Source of the DNA: Methanomicrobiales archaeon
GTDB lineage: Archaea; Halobacteriota; Methanomicrobia; Methanomicrobiales; JACTUA01
Direction: 5' to 3'
DNA: 8,431 nucleotides
NCBI GenBank assembly: GCA_028678905.1
Contig: JAJRCO010000218.1
Coordinates: 1-8,431, forward strand
Within the stretch, counting starts at the first letter, position 1. Each line of letters opens with the position of its first letter. The notes under the pieces were generated by a model. The model was not told the origin of the DNA. It worked only from the letters and a program-made list of their open reading frames with translations, and made no database searches. Both the position numbers and the translations under genes were made by a program. This document shows positions 1-5,380 of the stretch, in pieces.

Positions 1-1
1 G

Positions 2-61
2 GATCGTGCCTGGAAGTACCAGAAAGACCGTTCCTTAGAGCCGGTTCCTGCGATTCATTAA
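2..61 (+). CDS. possible 3' end of an unidentified protein gene (partial)
   Basis: Frame 2 of the plus strand is open from the window edge and ends at TAA (59-61). It encodes 19 residues beginning DRAWKYQKDR, a charged, aromatic-containing tail that looks like a real protein C-terminus. It would be convergent with the ROK kinase, whose stop lies 12 bases further on, a compact arrangement typical of this genome. The piece is too short to assign a family. Frame 1 is also open across this stretch, so the choice of frame rests only on the protein-like composition and the well-placed stop. Confidence 0.35.
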   Translation, partial: DRAWKYQKDRSLEPVPAIH

Positions 62-73
62 TCTATTCTCGCG

Positions 74-1048
74 CTACGTTCCTTTCTCTGATTTACGTTC
101 GAACAGGAAGGTTCCCCCCTCATTCAACGACCCGATGCTTGTATCATATCCATATGCAAGGATAGATGCTCCGAGGAGAGGAGCATCCCCGTCCAGGGAA
201 CTGAGACGGATCTCGGGAAGGGGAAGGAACCGATCGATATGTTCCTCCATGAGGGGGACCAGATGGGAATAGTTGTGCAGAGCGACAGAACCATCAAGAA
301 TGATCAGTTCCGGATCGTAGGCCACAATGACATCAGACATGCCCCTTCCGTTGATGATCCCCAGGGTGTCCATGAATTCCAATGCGTTGGGAAGTCCCTC
401 GCATGCGGCGTGAAAGATATCTTCCGGGATGGAAGGTATTTCGGTGAACGTTTTATGGTGATGGATATGCCAGGCCCGATAGAAAGAAAGAAGAAACCGA
501 CCCGATGCGTATCCCTCCCAGTGGCCAGGATAACCGCATCCACAGATCATGTTATAGGTGCTATCAACAAAGAAATGGCCTATCTCCGCGGCGTTACCTT
601 TTTTTCCCAGAATAATCCGCCCCCCCGAGAGAATGCCGCCCCCGATTCCGGTGGAGAGAGTTACGTAAGCGACATTTTCGGTTTCTTGGGCCGCACCGAA
701 ATATGCCTCGCCGATAATACCGGCGTGGCAGTCATTCGCCAAATATACCGGAATCCCCAGTGATTCGGTCAGGGGACCTACCAGGGCAATATTGCGAAGA
801 GGTATGTTGGGAGGATTTACGAGAACACCCTGCTGGATATCAACGGGACCCGCTGCGCTGATACCGACCCCAACCGCCTGGGAGATCTCCTCCTCGGTCG
901 CCACGTTCCGGATGAGCGAAAGGAGGAAGCGAGCGATATCCTGGTGGGGGGTCGGCGTAGAGACTCGGTGCAGAATCTGCCCTGATCGGTCGATCAATCC
1001 AGCCCTGGTATGGGTTGCTCCGAGATCGATGGCGATACCCAGCGGCAT
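74..1048 (-). CDS. ROK-family sugar kinase (glucokinase-like)
   Basis: Probable cytoplasmic ATP-dependent sugar kinase of the ROK (repressor/ORF/kinase) family, 324 residues from this start, which is a usual length. The N-terminus carries the phosphate-binding DLGATHTRAG motif at residues 7-16. It is followed by the catalytic-aspartate region LANDCHAGIIGEAYFG, the adenosine-site glycine loop LSTGIGGGIL, and the ROK zinc signature EIGH...CGCGYPGHWE. In that signature the usual third cysteine (CxCGxxGCxE) is His, an unusual ligand set. There is no N-terminal helix-turn-helix, so this is a kinase rather than a ROK repressor. The frame stays open to an ATG at 1162, adding 38 Ser/Pro-rich residues. 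I prefer 1048 because the conserved fold starts there and a start at 1162 would leave little room for a promoter. No good Shine-Dalgarno precedes 1048, and the GGGAGGT before 1162 is about 16 bases away, so the start is uncertain. Substrate cannot be read from sequence; glucose is the default guess. Confidence 0.88.
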   Translation of the reverse strand: MPLGIAIDLGATHTRAGLIDRSGQILHRVSTPTPHQDIARFLLSLIRNVATEEEISQAVGVGISAAGPVDIQQGVLVNPPNIPLRNIALVGPLTESLGIPVYLANDCHAGIIGEAYFGAAQETENVAYVTLSTGIGGGILSGGRIILGKKGNAAEIGHFFVDSTYNMICGCGYPGHWEGYASGRFLLSFYRAWHIHHHKTFTEIPSIPEDIFHAACEGLPNALEFMDTLGIINGRGMSDVIVAYDPELIILDGSVALHNYSHLVPLMEEHIDRFLPLPEIRLSSLDGDAPLLGASILAYGYDTSIGSLNEGGTFLFERKSEKGT

Positions 1049-1162
1049 AAGGGAGTGTAGGTTGGGGGAAACATATTCCTTTTCTCTCCAAACATCTAGC
1101 GGATGACTCGCTTTCATCATGCTTTCGGATGAACTCGAATCGGGGAGGTTGGTAGGGGGCAT

Positions 1163-1180
1163 ATCTTTTTCGTTTTTTAC
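1163..1180. promoter_or_regulatory. AT-rich divergent promoter region
   Basis: A T/A-rich block (CTTTTTCGTTTTTTAC on the plus strand) lies between the kinase and the small cysteine-rich gene and stands out from GC-rich surroundings. It sits about 30-45 bases before the ATG at 1209, right for an archaeal TATA/BRE element serving the rightward gene with a short leader. Read leftward it could also serve the kinase if that protein starts at 1048 or 1117. It is not a perfect TATA consensus, so the assignment is inferred from position and composition. Confidence 0.35.
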
Positions 1181-1208
1181 CTCCCACCAACTACAGAGAG
1201 ATTACCGT

Positions 1209-1439
1209 ATGAGCCAGGAGAAAAAGGTATACGCAAAGGAAATCTGCGGTCATTGTGGAGGAGAACGTTGCACCTATTGCGACAAACAGGGATTCGTCCT
1301 GGTAGCCCAGCCAGCCATGAAATGCCGCCATTGTGACGGGGACGGCTGCATCTACTGCGGATATACTGGCTGGACAGATGTGCTCCGGATAAAAGACCCG
1401 CTCTATCGTGAATGCTGCGGCAAATTGGGCACGGAATAA
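1209..1439 (+). CDS. small protein with two CxxC-x4-CxxC zinc-finger-like repeats
   Basis: A 76-residue soluble protein of unassigned function. It contains two near-copies of a four-cysteine unit: CGHCGGERCTYC at residues 13-24 and CRHCDGDGCIYC at residues 39-50, each followed by a Gly-containing turn (DKQGF and GYTGW). The copies are 26 residues apart, and a vicinal CC pair lies at 69-70, for ten cysteines in 76 residues. The pattern resembles the cysteine-rich domain of DnaJ (CxxCxGxG), and binding of two zinc ions is the likely inference, though Fe-S or redox roles are not excluded. There is no J domain, signal peptide or membrane segment. The start at 1209 was chosen over the upstream in-frame ATG at 1119 because it follows an AGAGAG purine stretch, fits the promoter position and avoids overlap with the kinase N-terminal region. 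It is divergent from the kinase and about 100 bases upstream of hemB on the same strand, so cotranscription with hemB is possible but unproven. Confidence 0.8.
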   Translation: MSQEKKVYAKEICGHCGGERCTYCDKQGFVLVAQPAMKCRHCDGDGCIYCGYTGWTDVLRIKDPLYRECCGKLGTE

Positions 1440-1472
1440 CAACCAACCCCTGCAAAATCGACCAATACCCTT

Positions 1473-1482
1473 CCTTTATCTT
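1473..1482 (+). promoter_or_regulatory. weak TATA-like element upstream of hemB
   Basis: CCTTTATCTT in the gap between the cysteine-rich gene and hemB resembles a degenerate archaeal TATA box. A start of transcription about 25 bases downstream would fall near 1500, giving hemB a leader of roughly 40 bases that includes the inverted repeats at 1505-1529. The match is weak, and readthrough from the upstream gene is an alternative. Confidence 0.25.
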
Positions 1483-1504
1483 GATTGGCGGCACACCGTA
1501 CAGC

Positions 1505-1529
1505 ACAGGCCATACACGCCTGTTACAGG
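1505..1529 (+). repeat. overlapping inverted repeats in the hemB leader
   Basis: ACAGGC (1505-1510), a 7-base spacer and GCCTGT (1518-1523) form a perfect 6-base inverted repeat. The second arm is also part of CCTGT-T-ACAGG (1519-1529), a perfect 5-base palindrome whose right arm runs into the hemB ribosome binding site. The central GCCTGT can therefore pair with either flanking half. This could be a dimeric repressor operator near the transcription start or a leader RNA with competing structures; the sequence alone cannot separate these from chance. Confidence 0.4.
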
Positions 1530-1534
1530 GAGGT
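1528..1534 (+). promoter_or_regulatory. strong Shine-Dalgarno that fixes the hemB TTG start
   Basis: GGGAGGT lies 8 bases before a TTG codon at 1543. This site and the conserved FPRTRMRRLRR N-terminus together decide for the rare TTG start over the first in-frame ATG (1561), which would remove the conserved residues. Confidence 0.75.
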
Positions 1535-1542
1535 AGGAGCGT

Positions 1543-2523
1543 TTGTTTCCCCGGACAAGAATGAGGAGGCTTCGGCGGCGGAATCTCCAGCTGCTCTTCA
1601 AAGAATTTCGGATATTCCGAGAGTCGCTGATTGCGCCTCTTTTTGTAGATGAAAACCTGCGAGGAAAGATCCCTGTGCCTTCTATGCCGGGGGTATTCCG
1701 GTATGCAGAACCGGAGATCCCCGACCTGGCCAGGCGTCTGTATCGGGCGGGAATCCGGGCGATCCTCCTGTTTGGAATCCCCCGGGGAAAATCGGAGAAT
1801 GCAGAAGCCGCGTATGCCGAAGACGGGATCGTCCAGCGATCCATCCGGGCTGTCAGAAAGGCTGTCCCGGAAATGGTGATCTGCACTGATGTGTGTGCCT
1901 GCGAATACACCACCCATGGACACTGCGGAATTGTGGGTGAAACTGCCCAGGGGATGGATGTACTGAATGATGTATCCCTTGATCTAATGGCGGCAATTGC
2001 GGTAAGCCATGCCAGGGCCGGAGCAGATATCGTGGCTCCGTCCTGCATGCTTGATGGGGTGGTGTTCTGGACACGGGCGGCGCTGGATGAGAACGGCTTT
2101 GAGGATGTGCTGATTCTTTCCTATTCGACCAAGTTCGCCAGCGCTCTGTATGGTCCTTTCCGGGAGGCAGCTGATTCCGGCTATTCATTTGGAGACCGGA
2201 CCACCTACCAGCTTCCTCCCTCCAACGCCCGGGAGGCCTTCCGAGAATCAGAACTGGATGTGGGGGAAGGTGCGGATCTGCTGATGGTAAAACCGGCCGG
2301 ATGGTACTTGGACGTGCTTGCCCGCATCAAATCTCTAGGTCTGCCGGTAGCTGCTTACCAGGTGAGCGGAGAGTACGCGATGATCAAAGCAGCCGCAGAG
2401 AAGGGCTGGATCGATGAGCGGAAGACTGTCCTGGAAAGCCTCATCAGCCTGCAACGGGCCGGAGCAGACCTGATCATCACCTATTACGCGGAGCAGGTGG
2501 CAGGGTGGCTGGATGAAGAGTGA
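1543..2523 (+). CDS. hemB: porphobilinogen synthase (5-aminolevulinate dehydratase)
   Basis: Cytoplasmic enzyme that condenses two 5-aminolevulinate molecules into porphobilinogen, the first common tetrapyrrole building block. It has 326 residues, the usual length. The N-terminus FPRTRMRRLRR matches the family. The metal-binding cysteine cluster is DVCACEYTTHGHCG (C118, C120, C128), indicating a zinc-type enzyme. The two active-site lysines are K197 in YSTKFASALYGPFR and the Schiff-base K250 in LMVKPAGWYLDV. The C-terminal half has the expected AYQVSGEYAMI segment and ITYYAEQ. The stretch after VAPS (CMLDGVVFWTR, 168-178) departs from the common DMMDGRVxAIR form, but the conserved D171-G172 remain. 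Translation starts at TTG behind a good GGGAGGT site. The 3' end overlaps hemL by 11 bases, so translational coupling is likely. hemB leads the visible cluster; hemA, which often precedes it in methanogens, is not here. Confidence 0.97.
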   Translation: MFPRTRMRRLRRRNLQLLFKEFRIFRESLIAPLFVDENLRGKIPVPSMPGVFRYAEPEIPDLARRLYRAGIRAILLFGIPRGKSENAEAAYAEDGIVQRSIRAVRKAVPEMVICTDVCACEYTTHGHCGIVGETAQGMDVLNDVSLDLMAAIAVSHARAGADIVAPSCMLDGVVFWTRAALDENGFEDVLILSYSTKFASALYGPFREAADSGYSFGDRTTYQLPPSNAREAFRESELDVGEGADLLMVKPAGWYLDVLARIKSLGLPVAAYQVSGEYAMIKAAAEKGWIDERKTVLESLISLQRAGADLIITYYAEQVAGWLDEE

Positions 2524-3754
2524 AGAGCTCTTCGCCCGAGCACAGCAAATCCTTCCCGGTGGGGTGTCCAGCCCGGTGCGAGCAATCCGCCCGTTTCCTT
2601 TTTATACCACGCACGCCGCGGGTTCGCGGCTCCATACTGTAGACGGAGAGTCCCTGCTGGACTGCTGCATGGCGTATGGGCCTCTTCTCCTGGGACATGC
2701 ACATCCTTACATTCTGAACGTCATCCGGGCACAGCTGGATAAAGGGTGGTTGTATGGAACCCCCACCCCCGCGGAGCTCGATCTTGCATCCCTGCTCATT
2801 GGCGACCACCCGGGAATGGAAATGGTGAGGTTTGTATCCACTGGAGCAGAAGCGACCATGGCCGCGCTGCGTTTGGCGCGGGGGTATGCCGGAAAGATGG
2901 GTATCATAAAGACCGAAGGGGGGTTTCATGGAGCCCATGATGCAGTCTTGGTGAAAGCAGGATCCGGGGCCACCACCCTGGGAATTCCTGATTCTGCTGG
3001 TGTGGTTCCGGATCTGGTCGCCTACACCCACCAGGTACCGTTCAACGACAGCGATGCCCTGGAAACGCTCCTACGCAACCGGGAGGATATTGCAGCCTTC
3101 ATCCTGGAACCGGTGATGGGTAACATCGGCCCCATCCCTCCCCAGAGAGGATATCTAGAGGCTGTGCGGGAAATCACTGCCGCGCACGATGTGCTCCTGA
3201 TTTTTGATGAAGTGATCACCGGATATCGTTTGGGAATCGGGGGCGCCCAGGTGCAGTACCGGGTGAAACCGGATATTTCCACGTTTGGAAAAATAATCGG
3301 CGGAGGCCTCCCTATCGGGGCGTTCTGTGGCCCCCGGAAGATCATGCAGATGATCGCGCCGGCGGGGCCGGTCTATCAGGCCGGTACCTTCAACGGGAAC
3401 CCGCTAAGTCTTGCGGCAGGGGCTGCTACGCTTCACTATCTGAGAGATCATCCGAAGATCTATCGTACCCTGGATGCGGGCACCCGGCAGATCGAAGAAT
3501 CCCTGCCTGGAGACCGTCAGGGGTCATTTGTCCGCCTTGGATCCATGTTCAAGTATTTCTTCCGATCACAGCCACCTGCCAATTATGTGCAGGCCAAACA
3601 AAGCGACACCGCCGCTTTCCGGATCTTCTGGGAGAATATGATGAAACGGGAAATTTTTATTCCCCCCTCGCAGTTTGAGACGAACTTCCTTTCCCTCGCA
3701 CACGGAGCGGATGAGATCGCATACCTTGCGGAGGCATATCGCGAATGCATCTAA
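2513..3754 (+). CDS. hemL: glutamate-1-semialdehyde 2,1-aminomutase
   Basis: PLP-dependent enzyme of class-III aminotransferase fold that converts glutamate-1-semialdehyde to 5-aminolevulinate in the C5 pathway, supplying HemB. It has 413 residues, slightly shorter than bacterial members (about 425-430). Visible family features are LPGGVSSPVRA near residue 14, VSTGAEATMAALRLAR (108-123) for cofactor phosphate binding, the EGGFHGAHDAVLVKAGSG segment (135-152), the pyridine-nitrogen aspartate D232 in FDEVITGYR, and the Schiff-base lysine K260 in STFGKIIGGGLPIGAF. GTFNGNPLSLAAG follows at 291-303. The ATG overlaps the end of hemB by 11 bases and the stop overlaps hemC by 10. GSAM is favoured over other class-III aminotransferases by the VSSPVRA and VKAGSG signatures and by the flanking genes. 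The substrate-supplying hemA is absent from the window. Confidence 0.96.
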   Translation: MKSEELFARAQQILPGGVSSPVRAIRPFPFYTTHAAGSRLHTVDGESLLDCCMAYGPLLLGHAHPYILNVIRAQLDKGWLYGTPTPAELDLASLLIGDHPGMEMVRFVSTGAEATMAALRLARGYAGKMGIIKTEGGFHGAHDAVLVKAGSGATTLGIPDSAGVVPDLVAYTHQVPFNDSDALETLLRNREDIAAFILEPVMGNIGPIPPQRGYLEAVREITAAHDVLLIFDEVITGYRLGIGGAQVQYRVKPDISTFGKIIGGGLPIGAFCGPRKIMQMIAPAGPVYQAGTFNGNPLSLAAGAATLHYLRDHPKIYRTLDAGTRQIEESLPGDRQGSFVRLGSMFKYFFRSQPPANYVQAKQSDTAAFRIFWENMMKREIFIPPSQFETNFLSLAHGADEIAYLAEAYRECI

Positions 3755-4635
3755 GAATTGGAACACGGGGTAGTAAACTGGCTCTCGCCCAAGCAGAGAC
3801 GGTCTGCCGCAGGCTGACCAACCAGGGAAATGAAGTAGAGACAGCGATCATCAAAACTCAGGGTGACCGGGTGACCGAGGTTCCTCTCCACGAGATAGGT
3901 GGGCAGGGGATCTTTGTCCGGGCGCTGGATGACGCTATCCTCCATGGCGAGATCGATGCGGCAGTGCATAGCATGAAGGACATCCCGGCAAAACGTCCTC
4001 CTGAACTTCCCATCTGTGCCATCCTCCCCCGGGATTCACCGGCAGATTTCCTCATTTTCGAAGGGGATATCGGGCATGTCCAGACCATCGGAACATCCAG
4101 CATGCGACGCCAGTCCCAGCTACTCCGTCACGACCCCGCGGTAACCATCAAACCGCTCCGGGGTAACCTGGATACCCGCATCCGACGTCTGGTCGCCGGC
4201 GATTTCGACGCGATCGTGGTTGCAGAGGCAGGAATCCAGCGGTTGGGTTATCAGGTGAGCGGGGTTAAGCTCCCCCCCCAGCGGTTTATCCCCACCGCAA
4301 ATCAGGGGACCGTCGCCGTGGTCTGCCGTAATGACCCCGCATTGATCGAAACTTTCCGCCCGCTGGATCATCCCACCACCAGGAACGATGTCCTTATGGA
4401 ACGGGCAGCGATGGAGGAGATCGGGGGAGGATGCTTCACCCCCTTGGGCATTTACTGCGAGCACAGTTATCTGATGATTGAGGCACTCTCGCTGGATGGA
4501 AGCCGGTGGAAGAGGCTTGAAGGTGACGTGCAGAGTGAACCGGAGGCAAGGGATCTGGGTCGAAGACTGAAAGAACAGGCCGCAGATCTCATCGCAGAAG
4601 CGCAGGCGCGGGTGGGGGATGCAACAGAAGGGTAA
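3745..4635 (+). CDS. hemC: porphobilinogen deaminase (hydroxymethylbilane synthase)
   Basis: Polymerises four porphobilinogen units into the linear tetrapyrrole hydroxymethylbilane. It has 296 residues, typical for the family. The N-terminal MHLRIGTRGSKLALAQ is diagnostic. The catalytic aspartate is D79 in AAVHSMKDIP, and GTSSMRRQSQL (116-126) and KPLRGNLDTR (136-145) hold the substrate-contacting arginines. The cysteine that anchors the dipyrromethane cofactor is C230 in EEIGGGCFTPLG. The C-terminal domain is somewhat short but complete. The ATG lies inside the last codons of hemL (10-base overlap), with GGAGG about 11 bases upstream, and the 3' end overlaps cobA by 17 bases. Its product must be cyclised by uroporphyrinogen-III synthase (HemD), whose gene is not next to it. 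Confidence 0.97.
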   Translation: MHLRIGTRGSKLALAQAETVCRRLTNQGNEVETAIIKTQGDRVTEVPLHEIGGQGIFVRALDDAILHGEIDAAVHSMKDIPAKRPPELPICAILPRDSPADFLIFEGDIGHVQTIGTSSMRRQSQLLRHDPAVTIKPLRGNLDTRIRRLVAGDFDAIVVAEAGIQRLGYQVSGVKLPPQRFIPTANQGTVAVVCRNDPALIETFRPLDHPTTRNDVLMERAAMEEIGGGCFTPLGIYCEHSYLMIEALSLDGSRWKRLEGDVQSEPEARDLGRRLKEQAADLIAEAQARVGDATEG

Positions 4636-5368
4636 GGTATTCCTGGTCGGGGCCGGCCCTGGCAAGGCCGGTCTACTTACGATGCGGGGACGGGAGGTCA
4701 TCGATGCGGCGGATGTGGTGCTCTATGACCAGCTGGCAGGGGAGATTCTCTCCACCCTACCCTCTACCGCCGAACTCATCGATTGCGGAAAATTTGGATC
4801 CCGTCACACGCTGGAACAGGCGGAGATAGAAGATATCATGGTGGCACGTGCAGAAGAAGGAAAACGCGTGGTCCGCCTGAAAGGGGGAGATCCCTTCCTG
4901 TTTGGACGAGGAGGCGAAGAACTGGAGGTTCTCCGCACCCATTGCCTCGATGTGGAGGTGGTGCCGGGAGTCACCAGCGCGATAGCGGTCCCGGCCTGCG
5001 TGGGAATACCAGTTACCCACCGGTCGCACGCCTCCCAGGTGACATTGGTTACCGGTCATGAGGATCCGGAGAAATCAGAGTCCGTGATCCGCTGGGATCT
5101 TCTCGGTCAGATGGGGGGGACCCTGGTGATTCTGATGGGAGTGAAAAATCTCCCCCTGATCGTCGATGCGCTGCTGAAGGGGGGTAGGGCTCCGGTCACT
5201 CCGGTAGCCATCATCGAACGTGGACTCACCAAAGATCAGCGGGTGGTAACCGGAACCCTGGATACCATCGTAAAGACTGTGGTGCATGACCGTGTATCCC
5301 CCCCTGCGATTATCGTCATTGGGGACGTGGTAAAGATGTACGAGGGAGAGAATCTCTGTGGTCCATAA
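4619..5368 (+). CDS. cobA: uroporphyrinogen-III C-methyltransferase
   Basis: SAM-dependent enzyme that methylates C2 and C7 of uroporphyrinogen III to give precorrin-2, the branch point to siroheme, cobalamin, coenzyme F430 and the alternative haem route. It has 249 residues, the size of a stand-alone SUMT with no fused CysG dehydrogenase/ferrochelatase or HemD domain. Signatures include FLVGAGPGKAGLLT (8-21), VLYDQL (34-39), VRLKGGDPFLFGRGGEE (85-101), VVPGVTSAIAVPACVGIPVTHR (two motifs, 114-135), MGVKNL (173-178) and the C-terminal PPAIIVIGDVV. It starts 17 bases before the hemC stop, behind a GGTGGGGG stretch that can act as ribosome binding site. In many methanogens hemD follows; here ilvD does. 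A precorrin-2 dehydrogenase is needed for the next step and is not in the window. Confidence 0.96.
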   Translation: MQQKGKVFLVGAGPGKAGLLTMRGREVIDAADVVLYDQLAGEILSTLPSTAELIDCGKFGSRHTLEQAEIEDIMVARAEEGKRVVRLKGGDPFLFGRGGEELEVLRTHCLDVEVVPGVTSAIAVPACVGIPVTHRSHASQVTLVTGHEDPEKSESVIRWDLLGQMGGTLVILMGVKNLPLIVDALLKGGRAPVTPVAIIERGLTKDQRVVTGTLDTIVKTVVHDRVSPPAIIVIGDVVKMYEGENLCGP

Positions 5369-5369
5369 C

Positions 5370-5374
5370 GGAGG
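5370..5374 (+). promoter_or_regulatory. ribosome binding site of ilvD
   Basis: GGAGG lies 6 bases before the ilvD ATG, within the 12-base gap after the cobA stop. Its presence shows that ilvD has its own initiation signal, while the gap leaves no room for a separate promoter other than inside cobA. Confidence 0.75.
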
Positions 5375-5380
5375 AAGCGG

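Noticed and set aside
1209..1439. Cysteine clusters read as a ferredoxin-type [4Fe-4S] motif
   Set aside because: The spacing is C-x2-C-x4-C-x2-C repeated, not C-x2-C-x2-C-x3-C-P, and no proline follows the last cysteine, so a zinc-type fold is more likely.
1476..2048. Minus-strand open frame of 190 codons over hemB
   Set aside because: It lies wholly opposite a well-supported hemB, its translation is rich in Ser/Arg/Ile without domain motifs, and it is a codon-bias shadow.
4647..4675. GC-rich inverted repeat around GGCCGG near the cobA start
   Set aside because: It coincides with codons of the conserved glycine-rich SAM-binding motif and is explained by coding constraint and GC-rich codons.
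4120..4701. Minus-strand open frame of 193 codons over hemC/cobA
   Set aside because: It is antisense to two genes with full catalytic motifs, has no start signal, and its composition is that of a shadow frame.
5369..5380. Possible hidden hemD between cobA and ilvD
   Set aside because: Only 12 bases separate the two genes, and cobA and ilvD end and begin at normal family positions, so no HemD domain is fused or inserted.
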